The notes: generated from the letters alone by a model not told the origin. DNA of 64,000 bases from Alkanindiges illinoisensis (GCF_004377485.1 NZ_SNTY01000007.1:1-64000), one strand, 5' to 3'. Positions 47,523 to 57,773 are shown, counted from the stretch's first letter. Numbers and translations: made by a program.

Positions 47523-48652
47523 CAGGCAGCCTCAGTGGCTGGAATTTCAGCCAGAACCTGCGCTAATGCATCCAGAAAGCGTGCATTTTCCTCAGGCAAT
47601 CCAATTGACACCCGAATATGACGCGGCATGGCATAACCACCACCCACTGGACGCACAATCACGCCTTTTTTAAGTAGCGCAGCAAATACCTGCCCGCCAT
47701 CACGTTGCACGTCAACGGCAATAAAATTGGCGCGTGATGCAATCCAGTGTAAGCCCAGCCTGGCAAATCCCTGCTCCAGTTGCGCCATCCCCTGCTTGTT
47801 CAGCTCACGGCTTTGCTCGATAAAATCAGTATCTTTTAATGCTGCAACGGCCGCAGCCAAGGCAAATGAGCTGACATTAAACGGCTGGCGTACCCGGTTG
47901 AGCAGATTTGTGACTTCGCTACTTGCCAATCCAAAGCCCACGCGTAAGGACGCCAATCCAAAGGCCTTGGACAGGGTGCGGCTAATCAACAGGTTGGGAT
48001 ACTGCGCCAGAAATTTCAGACTGTTAAAGTTTTCCGGGAAATATTCCACATAGGCTTCATCCAGCACCACCAGCACCTTTGCTGGGATTTGCTGCATAAA
48101 CTGGCTAAATTCGCCCTCTTCAAACCATGTGCCGGTTGGATTATTGGGATTGGCAATAAAAATAACCCGGGTTTTGTCCGTTACAGCATTGGCCATGGCT
48201 GCCAGATCATGCCCAAAGTTTTTTGCAGGCACTTCTACACCAATAGCACCCACGGCTTGCGTTGCCAGTGCATACACTGCAAAAGCATGCTGGCTATAAA
48301 TCACTTCATCCTGTGCTGCAACAAAAGTACGCGCCACCAGTTCCAGAATATCGTTAGAACCATTGCCCAGCGTAATCTGGTTCATCTCAACGGCAAACTG
48401 CTGGCTAATTTGCTGCTTGAGCGCAAAGCCATTGCCATCCGGATAACGGCCCACTTCCTCAATTGCCTGCTGAATGGCCGCTTTAGCTTTTGGCGAACAC
48501 CCGAGCGGGTTTTCATTACTGGCCAGCTTGATCACATCATCCAGACCCAGCTCGCGTTTTAATTCATCAATAGGCTTGCCCGGCTGATACGGCGCAATGC
48601 GGCAAATACCGTCATTGGCCGGTGGAATTAAAAAGCTGGACTGGGTAGACAT
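47522..48652 (-). CDS. hisC: histidinol-phosphate / aromatic aminotransferase
   Basis: This is a 376-residue class I/II PLP enzyme of the HisC2 type. VVLDEAYVEYFPEN carries the cofactor-binding Asp/Tyr, and ISRTLSKAFGLASLRVGFGLA the PLP Lys. The N-terminal YQPGKPIDELKRELGLDDVIKLASNENPLGCSP segment is diagnostic. Lying between pheA and tyrA::aroA in one transcript, it probably transaminates phenylpyruvate and hydroxyphenylpyruvate as well as, or instead of, histidinol phosphate. That specificity is inferred from context. Confidence 0.93.
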   Translation of the reverse strand: MSTQSSFLIPPANDGICRIAPYQPGKPIDELKRELGLDDVIKLASNENPLGCSPKAKAAIQQAIEEVGRYPDGNGFALKQQISQQFAVEMNQITLGNGSNDILELVARTFVAAQDEVIYSQHAFAVYALATQAVGAIGVEVPAKNFGHDLAAMANAVTDKTRVIFIANPNNPTGTWFEEGEFSQFMQQIPAKVLVVLDEAYVEYFPENFNSLKFLAQYPNLLISRTLSKAFGLASLRVGFGLASSEVTNLLNRVRQPFNVSSFALAAAVAALKDTDFIEQSRELNKQGMAQLEQGFARLGLHWIASRANFIAVDVQRDGGQVFAALLKKGVIVRPVGGGYAMPRHIRVSIGLPEENARFLDALAQVLAEIPATEAA

Positions 48653-48746
48653 GGCACGCTCTCTTGCAAAACAGGTTAAACCAGTAAATCAAAAATCACT
48701 AACGGTCAAAACTGACCCATTAACAATGCATAAATGAAAAATAAAA

Positions 48747-49868
48747 CTAAAGCACAGCCTTGGGATAAGAACCCAGCACGCGCACTTCCTTCACCAATGG
48801 GCGGATTTCTTCCAGTGCAGCAGCCACATTGCTGTCAGATACATGACCATTTAAATCAATAAAGAACACATAGGCCCATTTTTCAGGCAAGGCCGGACGG
48901 GTTTCAATGCTGGTCAGGCTAATATTATGCTTAGCAAACGGCGCCAGAATTTCAATTAAGGCACCGGCACGGTCATGTGCTGCAACCAGTAACGAAGTTT
49001 TATCCTGTCCGCTGGCGGCAATGGCTTCACGGCCAATAATTAAAAAGCGCGTGGTATTGCTAGGATTATCTTCAATATTTTTGTGCAGCACAGTAAGGTT
49101 ATAAAGCTCGGCAGCCGTTTCCCCAGCAATGGCAGCTGAGTGCCATTCACTGCGAATACGCTTGGCGGCTTCACCATTACTGGTGAGGGCAACCCGCTCG
49201 GCAGCCGGATAATGGGCATCCAGCCACTTGCGGCATTGCGCCAGCGTTTGCTGATGTGCATAAATCTTGGTGATGCTGTCCTGCTTGGTGGTTGGCGATA
49301 CCAGAAACTGGTGATGAATCCGTAGCTCGACTTCACCAATCACATGCAGGTGGGAACCAATAAAACAATCCAGCGTATGATTGACCACACCTTCAGACGA
49401 GTTTTCAACCGGCACCACGCCATAATGCGCACTGCCAGACTCTACTTCACGGAACACTTCATCAATGGTAGCCAGTGGTCGAACCACTGCCTGATGGCCA
49501 AAATGCTTGAGCGCTGCCGCATGGGTAAATGTCCCTTCCGGCCCCAAAAAGGCAATGGTTTGCGGGGCTTCAAGAGCCAGACAGGCCGACATGATTTCAC
49601 GAAAAATTCGCGCTACAGTTTCATTTTCCAGCGGGCCTTCGTTGCGCGCCATCACATTGCGCAACACCTGGGCTTCCCGTTCAGGACGATAAAAGACTGG
49701 ATTTGAATCGGTTGCAAACTTGGCTTTTGCCACGCCTTCGGCAAGCCGGGCACGCTGGTTTAAAAGCTGGTGAATTTGCTGATCAACCTGATCAATATCC
49801 TGTCGTAACTGGTCTAGCGAAGGGCTTAACCCTGAGTTTTGCCAGTCATTATCATCCGTTGTTGCCAT
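48747..49868 (-). CDS. pheA: bifunctional chorismate mutase/prephenate dehydratase
   Basis: This enzyme makes phenylpyruvate from chorismate. ATG 49868 gives 373 residues; a GTG seven codons upstream is possible. The AroQ-type mutase helix bundle (LDQLRQDIDQVDQQIHQLLNQRARLA) occupies residues 15-100, the dehydratase domain 100-275 (IAFLGPEGTFTHAAAL, VPVENSSEGVVNHTLD, catalytic NTTRFLIIGR), and an ACT domain the end (GALIEILAPFAKHNISLTSIETRP), the Phe feedback site. First gene of the pheA-hisC-tyrA::aroA cluster. Confidence 0.96.
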   Translation of the reverse strand: MATTDDNDWQNSGLSPSLDQLRQDIDQVDQQIHQLLNQRARLAEGVAKAKFATDSNPVFYRPEREAQVLRNVMARNEGPLENETVARIFREIMSACLALEAPQTIAFLGPEGTFTHAAALKHFGHQAVVRPLATIDEVFREVESGSAHYGVVPVENSSEGVVNHTLDCFIGSHLHVIGEVELRIHHQFLVSPTTKQDSITKIYAHQQTLAQCRKWLDAHYPAAERVALTSNGEAAKRIRSEWHSAAIAGETAAELYNLTVLHKNIEDNPSNTTRFLIIGREAIAASGQDKTSLLVAAHDRAGALIEILAPFAKHNISLTSIETRPALPEKWAYVFFIDLNGHVSDSNVAAALEEIRPLVKEVRVLGSYPKAVL

Positions 49869-50006
49869 GGTATTTTTTGCTCTTGCCACATTGTATCAAG
49901 CGCCAAAGTATACACGGTTTATCACAGATAGTTGATAAAGAGTTGCATTACAGGCCAAGGTCTTATAAAAATCACTCAGTCCCATATCCGGTTGAAAGGC
50001 CTTATA

Positions 50007-51251
50007 ATGTCATCTATCCCCAATTCAGGTTTTGATCCAGCCAAACCGCAACCCGGCACCCCTAGCCAGCGTGTAAAAAACAACAGACGCTGGATAATTC
50101 TGGCAGCGCTGCTCGTAACAGCCCTGATTATTATTTTGCTTGTGGTTTTTTCGAAAAAGAATAAAAACACGTTAGAAACGGCCAATACTTCACAAACTCA
50201 TAGCACTCAAAATGGCCAACCGCAATCTGCGCTCACCGTGACGGTAACCCAGCCAGAAAACAGGAACTGGGAAAAAACGCTCGAAGCTAACGGCAATATT
50301 GCAGCCTGGCAGGAAGTGGTAATTGGTAGTGAGCTGTCCGGTTTGCGTATTACCCAAGTCAATGTAAATGTGGGTGATGTGGTCAAGCGCGGTCAGTTAC
50401 TGGCGCAAATTAACGCGGACACCATTCAGGCCGAACTGGCACAGTCAAAAGCAACAATTGCGGAAGCGCAAGCCGTGCTGAATGACGCAATTGCCGATGC
50501 ACGGCGCATTCAAGCGCTGAAAAATACGGGTGCTATTTCAGCACAGGAAGCCGCACAATACTTAACCACGCAGCAAACTGCACAGGCCCGGCTGGATCTG
50601 GCACGCGCACAAATTGAATCCAGCAATATCCGTCTTGCCCAGACCCGAGTTGTAGCTCCAGATGATGGCGTGATTTCTGGCCGTACCGCAACAGTTGGCT
50701 CGCTGGCACAGGCTGGACAGGAATTATTCCGTATGATTCGTGATAACCGGCTGGAATGGCGCGCTGAGGTCACTACCTCGGAACTGTACCGCTTAAAACC
50801 CAGCATGAAAGTCAGTATGATTTCGGCTGATCCAAACCAGCCACCCATTAGCGGTACAGTGCGCATGATTGCACCCACTATTAACAATGATACCCGCTAC
50901 GGGCTGGTGTATGTGGACTTGCCACGCAGCAATGCCTTGCGTATGGGCATGTTTGTTAAGGGTACTTTCCAGTTGGGCGCACAACAAGCAGTGACCCTGC
51001 CACAAAGCAGCCTGTTATTGCGCGATGGTTTTGCCTATGTGTTTATTCTGGACAGCCAAAACCGCGTGCATCAGCAAAAAATTGAAACTGGCCGTCGCGT
51101 GGGTGACCGTGTGGAAGTGATGGGATTACCAGCCAATGTCCGGGTGGTGGCGAGTGGCACCGCATTTCTGACTGACGGCGATACGGTAAAAGTGGCAGCA
51201 GCCATTCCGCAGACGCCGTTAAACCGCCAGTTTGCCGCAGGGGATGATTGA
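50007..51251 (+). CDS. RND efflux periplasmic adaptor (membrane fusion protein)
   Basis: The start at 50007 (AAAGG seven bases before) gives 414 residues. A membrane anchor near the N terminus (WIILAALLVTALIIILLVVF) precedes a polar Thr/Gln linker, the lipoyl half-motif VNVNVGDVVKRGQLLAQIN, a short alpha-hairpin, RVVAPDDGVISGRTATVGS and the beta-barrel/membrane-proximal domain. The hairpin is shorter than in AcrA. It overlaps the transporter gene by one base (TGATG). No outer-membrane duct is encoded here, so it must borrow a TolC-like protein from elsewhere. Confidence 0.9.
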   Translation: MSSIPNSGFDPAKPQPGTPSQRVKNNRRWIILAALLVTALIIILLVVFSKKNKNTLETANTSQTHSTQNGQPQSALTVTVTQPENRNWEKTLEANGNIAAWQEVVIGSELSGLRITQVNVNVGDVVKRGQLLAQINADTIQAELAQSKATIAEAQAVLNDAIADARRIQALKNTGAISAQEAAQYLTTQQTAQARLDLARAQIESSNIRLAQTRVVAPDDGVISGRTATVGSLAQAGQELFRMIRDNRLEWRAEVTTSELYRLKPSMKVSMISADPNQPPISGTVRMIAPTINNDTRYGLVYVDLPRSNALRMGMFVKGTFQLGAQQAVTLPQSSLLLRDGFAYVFILDSQNRVHQQKIETGRRVGDRVEVMGLPANVRVVASGTAFLTDGDTVKVAAAIPQTPLNRQFAAGDD

Positions 51252-54200
51252 TGAATTTTTCCGCATGGTCTATTCGCAACCCGATTCCCAGTATTTTGCT
51301 GTTTATCATGCTGGGCTTAACCGGTTTGCTGTGTTTTCACTGGATGAAAATTCAGCAGTTTCCAGACATTGAACTGCCCATGATTACCGTGACGGCCGCA
51401 TTGCCGGGCGCGGCACCGCCACAACTGGAAACCGAAGTGGCGCGCAAGATTGAAAATTCAATTGCCACCATACAAAGCTTGAAAAACCAGTACACCACCA
51501 TTCAGGATGGCATGGTCACAGTAACTGCCGAATTTCGTCTTGAAAAACCGTTGCAGGAAGCACTGGACGATGTGCGCAATGCGGTGTCGCAAGTGCGTAG
51601 TGACCTACCTGCGGATGTGCGTGATCCGATTGTCAGCAAGATTAACCTTTCAGGCTCGCCTATTTTAACTTATACCGTGCAATCGCCCCGTATGGATGAG
51701 GAAACCTTATCCTGGTTTGTGGATTACGACATTACCCGCAGCATGCTCAAAGTGCCGGGTGTGGGTGCAGTAGCCCGTGTGGGCGGGGTCACCCGGCAGG
51801 TCAATGTTGAGCTTGACCCCACCCGCCTTCTCGCGCTGAATGCCTCGGCTGCGGATATTTCACGCCAGTTGCGGCAGGTGCAGCAGGAAGCATCGGGTGG
51901 CCAAACCAAAATTGGCAGCAATGAGCAGTCCATTCGCACCATTGCAACTGTCAAAAGTGCACAGGACATTGCCCAAATGGAAATTCCATTAAGCGATGGA
52001 CGACGCATCCGGCTGGCCGATGTGGCTACAGTGCGCGATGGTATTGCCGAACGCCGCTCGGCTGCCCTGCTGAATGGCCAGCCTGTGGTGGGCTTTGAAA
52101 TTACCCGCAGCAAGGGCGCCAGTGAAGTTGATGTTGAACAAGGCGTTAAGGCTGCACTTGAAAAACTTAAAGCCGAACATCCAGACCTGAAAATCACGCA
52201 GGCCTTTAACTTTGTTAAGCCGGTACAGGATAACTACGAAGGCTCCATGTCACTACTGTATGAAGGGGCGATTCTGGCCATTTTGGTGGTTTGGCTGTTC
52301 CTGCGTGACTGGCGGGCTACCCTGATTGCTGCCACCGCACTGCCCTTGTCGATTTTGCCTGCCATGATTGGTATGTATTACCTTGGCTTTACCTTAAATA
52401 CCGTCACCCTACTGGCGCTTTCCCTGGTAGTAGGGATTCTGGTGGATGATGCCATTGTTGAAATTGAAAATATTATCCGTCACCTGCGCATGGGCAAAAC
52501 GCCTTATGAAGCTGCCATGGAAGCTGCCGATGAAATTGGCCTTGCAGTCATTGCTACTACCTTTACCTTAATTGCCGTGTTCCTGCCTACAGCCTTTATG
52601 AGCGGTGTGGCCGGCAAATTTTTTGTACAATTTGGCTGGACGGCAGCACTGGCAATTTTTGCGTCGCTAATTGTGGCGCGCTTGCTTACGCCAATGATGT
52701 CGGCTTATTTGCTTAAACCCTGGGTAAAGAAAGATCAAGATGCTGTACAAGACCTGCCTGCACTGTTGGATCATCCCGCACAAGGTGATCCAGTGCATCT
52801 GGGCAATAATGGGCATCAGGATAGTACCAATAATGGTTATGTGATGCGGCATTATTTGCGTACCGTAGCATGGTGCATTCATCATCGAAAAACCACACTG
52901 GCTGCAGCCATTTTGTTTTTTATTGGTTCTATCATGCTGATTCCGCTATTGCCCACTGGTTTTATTCCAGCAGCCGATACCGGCCAAACCCAGGTTCAGC
53001 TGGAACTGGTGCCCGGTTCGGAGTTTTCTGAAACACTGGCAGCGGCAGAATATGCACGCAACCTGATTAGGGACAATCCGCAAATCCGCAGCATTTACAC
53101 CACCATTGGTGGCGGTGCAGCCGGTTCTGACCCGTTTTCACCCAGCACTGCCGAAGCACGTAAAGCCACGCTCACCATTCAGACCAGCGAACGCAATGAG
53201 CGCGATGTGAGTCTGCAAGCCATTGAAAAAGACCTGCGCGAACGCTTGAGCGTGTTGCCGGGCATGCGAATTCAGGTGGGGTTGGCAGGTGCCAACAGTA
53301 AATACCAGCTTGCGCTGTCTGGTGACGATCCGGATACCTTAATGAGTACGGCCCGCACGCTGGAACGCCAGTTGCGTACCATTCCCGGCCTTGGCAGCAT
53401 TACTTCCAGTACGGCACTGATTCGCCCCGAAGTGGTGATCCGGCCCGATTTTGCCAAAGCCGCCGATCTGGGGGTAACTTCCGCAGCCATTGCGGAAACC
53501 CTGCGTGTGGCCACCGCCGGGGACTTTGATCAGAATCTGGCCAAGCTAAACCTGTCGCAGCGCCAGATTCCCATTGTCATCAAGCTGCCGGTTTCTGCCC
53601 GGCAGGATATTAATTTGCTGAGTCGTCTGGTGGTGAATGGCAGTCGCGGGCCAGTGATGCTGGGTAGTATTGCAGACATTAATCTGGAAAGCGGCCCATC
53701 CCAGATTGAACGGCGTAACCGCTTGCGTAATATCAATTTTAATATTGAACTCAATGACCAGCAGCTTGGCGAAGTTGCCGCCAAAATTGACCAGTTGCCG
53801 ATTCTGAAAAATCTGCCGCCTTCTGTTAGCCGTGCGGATGTGGGTGATGCCGAAGTCATGGCAGAACTGTTTTCCAGTTTTGGCCTGGCCATGCTGACTG
53901 GCGTACTATGCATTTATGTGGTGCTGGTGCTGCTGTTTAAGGATTTCTTACAGCCTATTACCATCTTGATGGCGCTGCCGCTATCGCTAGGTGGTGCTTT
54001 TGTGTTACTGCTATTGACCAAAAGTAGCTTTTCCATGCCCAGCTTGATTGGCCTGATTATGCTGATGGGCATTGCCTGTAAAAACTCGATTCTGCTGGTG
54101 GATTACGCCATTCTGGCCCGCAAGGAACAAGGCATGTCACGCTTCAATGCGTTGCTGGATGCCTGTCACAAGCGCGCCCGTCCGATCATCATGACCACCA

Positions 54201-54412
54201 TTGCCATGGGCGCTGGCATGTTGCCTATTGCATTGGGCATTGGTACTGATCCCAGCTTTCGCTCACCAATGGCCATCGCGGTAATTGGTGGCCTGATTAC
54301 CAGTACGTTTTTATCCTTGCTGGTGATTCCGGTGGTGTATACCTTAATTGATGACCTGCATCGGCTCATGTACCGTCTAAGAGGAAAACCCAAACCTGTA
54401 ACCAACCCATAG
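51251..54412 (+). CDS. RND-family efflux transporter (AcrB-type)
   Basis: This 1053-residue inner-membrane antiporter trimer would export hydrophobic or amphiphilic compounds. The duplicated layout is clear: first helix then a porter domain (QQFPDIELPMITVTAALPGAAPPQLE), helices 2-6 with SLVVGILVDDAIVEIENI (proton-relay Asp pair in helix 4), the second porter half, and GIACKNSILLVDYAILARKEQG. Residues about 495-530 hold a hydrophilic insert (DLPALLDHPAQGDPVHLGNNGHQ) less usual in AcrB. Substrate is not predictable. The ATG at 51251 is preferred to the TTG one codon earlier. Confidence 0.93.
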   Translation: MNFSAWSIRNPIPSILLFIMLGLTGLLCFHWMKIQQFPDIELPMITVTAALPGAAPPQLETEVARKIENSIATIQSLKNQYTTIQDGMVTVTAEFRLEKPLQEALDDVRNAVSQVRSDLPADVRDPIVSKINLSGSPILTYTVQSPRMDEETLSWFVDYDITRSMLKVPGVGAVARVGGVTRQVNVELDPTRLLALNASAADISRQLRQVQQEASGGQTKIGSNEQSIRTIATVKSAQDIAQMEIPLSDGRRIRLADVATVRDGIAERRSAALLNGQPVVGFEITRSKGASEVDVEQGVKAALEKLKAEHPDLKITQAFNFVKPVQDNYEGSMSLLYEGAILAILVVWLFLRDWRATLIAATALPLSILPAMIGMYYLGFTLNTVTLLALSLVVGILVDDAIVEIENIIRHLRMGKTPYEAAMEAADEIGLAVIATTFTLIAVFLPTAFMSGVAGKFFVQFGWTAALAIFASLIVARLLTPMMSAYLLKPWVKKDQDAVQDLPALLDHPAQGDPVHLGNNGHQDSTNNGYVMRHYLRTVAWCIHHRKTTLAAAILFFIGSIMLIPLLPTGFIPAADTGQTQVQLELVPGSEFSETLAAAEYARNLIRDNPQIRSIYTTIGGGAAGSDPFSPSTAEARKATLTIQTSERNERDVSLQAIEKDLRERLSVLPGMRIQVGLAGANSKYQLALSGDDPDTLMSTARTLERQLRTIPGLGSITSSTALIRPEVVIRPDFAKAADLGVTSAAIAETLRVATAGDFDQNLAKLNLSQRQIPIVIKLPVSARQDINLLSRLVVNGSRGPVMLGSIADINLESGPSQIERRNRLRNINFNIELNDQQLGEVAAKIDQLPILKNLPPSVSRADVGDAEVMAELFSSFGLAMLTGVLCIYVVLVLLFKDFLQPITILMALPLSLGGAFVLLLLTKSSFSMPSLIGLIMLMGIACKNSILLVDYAILARKEQGMSRFNALLDACHKRARPIIMTTIAMGAGMLPIALGIGTDPSFRSPMAIAVIGGLITSTFLSLLVIPVVYTLIDDLHRLMYRLRGKPKPVTNP

Positions 54413-54789
54413 CCAGACGTCAGGGCTTAATCATCAAGCCGTCCCGTTTACCAGGCCTCAGACTGTTGAGGATTGCACAAAGCTGGACGGCTTTTTATTG
54501 AAAGTTTTTCTTAAGGCATGGAGGATTTCTGCATTATTTTTAAGCAACTACTAGACCAGTGGCATGTTTACAATCGCATCTAGCATTGATTGATTCAATA
54601 TTCTGAAGATTGGCGCGTGTTTAACCGGGTTTAACTGCTAAATAGTACGCGATTGTTTGTGGATACGTAAAAAAGCCTATACTGACTTAAACTGCATTTG
54701 TTACATTCAGTATGAACCGATAAGCCATTCAATATAAGTCCATTGATGCATGGCCCCCTTTTATTTGTCACACAGGCTAACAACTTAAA
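54413..54789 (+). other. gap between the RND operon and tal
   Basis: The RND operon terminator lies at 54436-54498 and a probable tal promoter (TTTGTG 54656-54661, 16-base spacer, TATACT 54678-54683) follows. The 100-base tal leader shows no obvious structure. Confidence 0.45.
54436..54498 (+). terminator. terminator of the RND pump operon
   Basis: Long stem AAGCCGTCC (54436-54444) with GGACGGCTT (54485-54493), an inner CCTCA/TGAGG hairpin, and a T-run. Confidence 0.75.
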
Positions 54790-55845
54790 ATGAATAACTT
54801 ACTTGCTACGCCAGCTTCTGGCCCGGATCAGATCAGCAGCGCCCCGGTCAACCATTCACAGCCCGGTAATGCACTACAACAACTGTGCCAGCTCACCACC
54901 GTTGTGGCTGATACCGGCGATTTAAATGCCATTAAACAATTTCGGCCATTGGATGCCACCACCAATCCATCACTAATTACTGCTGCGGCAAGCCTGCCAG
55001 AAAATACGCACCTGATTGAAGCGGCCTTTGAACAGGCTCGCCAAGAAGGCCTTGATGGTGAGCCGCTGCTCAATCGCACCATTGATATTTTAACGGTCAA
55101 GCTGGGGATTGAAATTTTAAAGCTGATTGATGGCCGTGTATCAACCGAAGTAGATCCCAATTTTTCCTTTAATACTGAAGCTACCATTAGCCGCGCTCTT
55201 GAACTGATCAAGCTGTATGAAACGGAAGGCATTAATAAAGACCGGGTGCTGATCAAGATTGCCGCAACCTGGCAGGGCATTCAGGCTGCAAAATACCTGG
55301 AGGAACAGGGCATTCATTGTAACCTGACCCTGATTTTCAATTTGCATCAGGCATCTGCCTGTGCTGATGCAAAAGTCACTCTGATTTCGCCGTTTGTAGG
55401 CCGCATTCTGGACTGGTACAAGAAAAAGGAAAACCGTGATGCCTACCCGATTGAACAAGACCCCGGTGTTAATTCGGTTAAACAGATTTACAACTACTAC
55501 AAGCAGCATGGCTTAAAAACACAGGTGATGGGTGCCAGCTTTAGAAGTAGTGAACAGGTACTGGCACTGGCAGGCTGTGATTTACTCACCATTGCGCCGT
55601 CTATCCTGCAGGAACTCCAGCAGCGCCATGAACAAGTTCAGCCCCAGCTGTCTGAAGCACTGGCCCAACAAGCTGAACCGGTCGATTATGTAGAACTGGA
55701 TGAAGGGCGTTTTGAAGAATTTTTAAACCGTGATGAAATGGCCTATGCACTGTTACAGGCTGGTATTGATGGCTTTATCAAGGCACGCGACCAGCTCTCT
55801 CACCAGTTGCGCGAAAGTTTTGGCATTGGTGACATCAAGCCTTGA
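54790..55845 (+). CDS. tal: transaldolase
   Basis: This pentose-phosphate enzyme moves dihydroxyacetone units between sugar phosphates. The 351-residue class I TalB type has FRPLDATTNPSLI near residue 52-64, the Schiff-base Lys156 in DRVLIKIAATWQGI, CNLTLIFNLHQASACADA and ISPFVGRILDWYKKKENRD. The N terminus is about 25 residues longer than E. coli TalB and polar (ASGPDQISSAPVNHSQPG). It ends at a bidirectional terminator facing the convergent RDD gene. Confidence 0.95.
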   Translation: MNNLLATPASGPDQISSAPVNHSQPGNALQQLCQLTTVVADTGDLNAIKQFRPLDATTNPSLITAAASLPENTHLIEAAFEQARQEGLDGEPLLNRTIDILTVKLGIEILKLIDGRVSTEVDPNFSFNTEATISRALELIKLYETEGINKDRVLIKIAATWQGIQAAKYLEEQGIHCNLTLIFNLHQASACADAKVTLISPFVGRILDWYKKKENRDAYPIEQDPGVNSVKQIYNYYKQHGLKTQVMGASFRSSEQVLALAGCDLLTIAPSILQELQQRHEQVQPQLSEALAQQAEPVDYVELDEGRFEEFLNRDEMAYALLQAGIDGFIKARDQLSHQLRESFGIGDIKP

Positions 55846-55863
55846 TTTGCTCAAGCCAGACCA

Positions 55864-55898
55864 TAAAAAAAGACGCTCATTGACAGCGTCTTTTTTTG
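55864..55898. terminator. bidirectional terminator between tal and the RDD gene
   Basis: AGACGCT (55871-55877) and AGCGTCT (55885-55891) with A- and T-runs on either side. Confidence 0.9.
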
Positions 55899-55941
55899 TA
55901 CAGCCATTGGATAATGGTTAAAACCAGATTTTATAGCCGCC

Positions 55942-56412
55942 TTATTCTTCCACCAACAGTGGCATCACATCCATGCCGTAGTCCCGTACCACCACGCTAC
56001 CAGCCATTTTGTCATGCCAGCCCTGCTTTTTGCCATCAAAGGCAATCCAGATAAATCCCAGGCCCAGCACAATGGTTGATGCAAAATAACCCAGATAACG
56101 AATGACAGACTGGTTTAGTGTAAGGGGTTGACCGGTTTTTTCATCCAGCACTTTAAGCGAAAATAAAATCTTTCCCGGCGTTGCCTGCATTTTCAGCCAA
56201 AACCAGATGGTGGCCACAATTGGAAACAGCCACGAAATAATCACCTCACCCAAACCCAGAAATTCACCACTTTGTGCCGCTTGCCAGTATGTGTCAAAGC
56301 CATAATATATAATCAGCAACGGAATGGTAATGAGCACCATCAATAGCGTATCAACCAGTGATGCCCCAAGTCTTATCCAGAACCCTGCATATTCATAACG
56401 CCCAGTCATCAT
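55942..56412 (-). CDS. RDD family membrane protein
   Basis: This 156-residue protein of the RDD family has three predicted helices and the family pattern near residue 8-18 (YAGFWIRLGASLVDTLL; R and D match). Helices follow at LLMVLITIPLLIIYYG, VIISWLFPIVATIWFWL and TIVLGLGFIWIAFD, and the conserved segment ATPGKILFSLKVLDEKTGQPL sits between the last two. Some RDD proteins are Na+/H+ or Li+ antiporters, but most are uncharacterised. It is divergent from the BenE-like gene with about 80 bases between. Confidence 0.85.
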   Translation of the reverse strand: MMTGRYEYAGFWIRLGASLVDTLLMVLITIPLLIIYYGFDTYWQAAQSGEFLGLGEVIISWLFPIVATIWFWLKMQATPGKILFSLKVLDEKTGQPLTLNQSVIRYLGYFASTIVLGLGFIWIAFDGKKQGWHDKMAGSVVVRDYGMDVMPLLVEE

Positions 56413-56495
56413 TGTTTTCCTGTATTTGTCCCTGTTGAGCCTGACAAAATTATGCGATGATTGCGCCTTGTTTTGAAACAGATATTTGTTATTTG

Positions 56496-57671
56496 ATGCC
56501 TTATTTTTCCCTGTTCAAGGATGTTTCCCTATCTGCACTGGTGGCCGGATTTGTGACGGTACTGGTGGGTTTTACCAGCTCAGCCGTACTGGTGTTTCAG
56601 GCCGCGCAAGGTTTTGCAGCCACCCCGGAGCAAATGGGATCATGGCTATGGGCTCTGGGGGTGGGCATTGGTGTTTCCGGCATGTTGCTATCGCTATATT
56701 ATAAAATTCCAGTAGCGACGGCATGGTCTACGCCGGGGGCTGCCATTTTAATTGCCGGGGCCAATGGATTTAATATTCATCAGGCCGTGGGCGCTTTTTT
56801 GCTTGCAGGCATTTTCGTTGCCATTGCAGGCTTTACCGGCTGGTTTGAACGTGCCTTAAAACACATTCCGGTGAGCCTTGCCGCTGCCATGCTTGCAGGT
56901 ATTTTGCTGCAATTTGGCTTAAATGTATTTACAGCACTGCAAGATAATTCGATGCTGGTGTTGTCCATGCTACTGGTTTATCTGTTGGCCAAGCGCCTGA
57001 TGCCACGCTATGCCATTTTACTGGCGCTATTGGCAGGTCTGGTCATTAGCCTGATGCAGGGTGAGCTGCACAGTACCCAGGTTTCTTTACGACTCACCCA
57101 GCCTGTCTGGATTTCACCACAATGGTCAATGCAGTCCATCATTAGTCTGGCGTTGCCCCTGTTTGTAGTGACCATGGCATCACAAAACCTGCCTGGCATT
57201 GCTATGATTCAGGCGGCTGGTTACCGCTCACCCACCTCATCGGTGGTAGGCTGGACAGGGACCACCACTACCCTGCTGGCACCATTTGGGGCATTTGCCA
57301 TTAATCTGGCGGCCATTAGCGCTGCCATTTCATTAGGCCCAGAAGCCCATGCCAATCCAGCCAGACGCTATGTGGCTGCAGTATCTGCCGGTTTTTTCTA
57401 CCTGCTGATTGGGCTATTTGGCGCCACAGTGACCACGCTGTTCATGGCCTTTCCAAAAGCACTGGTGCTGGCCATTGCCGGGCTTGCGTTATTTGGAACT
57501 ATTGCTTCCAGCCTGTCCAGTGCACTGTCTGTAGAGCGTGAACGTGAAGCTGCGCTAGTTACTTTTCTGGTCACCGCTTCTGGTCTGACACTGGCAGGCA
57601 TTGGTTCAGCGTTCTGGGGTTTGGTGGCTGGTATTGTTAGCCTGTTAATCTTAAATACAGGCAAGCGTTAA
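56496..57671 (+). CDS. BenE-family benzoate/proton symporter-like permease
   Basis: This 391-residue inner-membrane protein has about 12 hydrophobic segments. It matches the BenE family, whose A. baylyi member imports benzoate: SLSALVAGFVTVLVGFTSSAVLVFQAA at the start, ATAWSTPGAAILIAGANGFN near residue 80, and the repeat SAAISLGPEAHANPARRYVAA near 285. ATG 56496 (MPYFSLF) is chosen over 56457 because family members begin there. No aromatic-degradation genes lie nearby, so the true substrate is open. Confidence 0.85.
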   Translation: MPYFSLFKDVSLSALVAGFVTVLVGFTSSAVLVFQAAQGFAATPEQMGSWLWALGVGIGVSGMLLSLYYKIPVATAWSTPGAAILIAGANGFNIHQAVGAFLLAGIFVAIAGFTGWFERALKHIPVSLAAAMLAGILLQFGLNVFTALQDNSMLVLSMLLVYLLAKRLMPRYAILLALLAGLVISLMQGELHSTQVSLRLTQPVWISPQWSMQSIISLALPLFVVTMASQNLPGIAMIQAAGYRSPTSSVVGWTGTTTTLLAPFGAFAINLAAISAAISLGPEAHANPARRYVAAVSAGFFYLLIGLFGATVTTLFMAFPKALVLAIAGLALFGTIASSLSSALSVEREREAALVTFLVTASGLTLAGIGSAFWGLVAGIVSLLILNTGKR

Positions 57672-57773
57672 AGCATTCATAGGTTTTATTGAAAAAATAA
57701 CATAGGGCTTTTAACGGTCAGGCTGCCTTCTAACCAGATTGGTTTGTATCATCTCTGGTGGATGAAAATGTAT

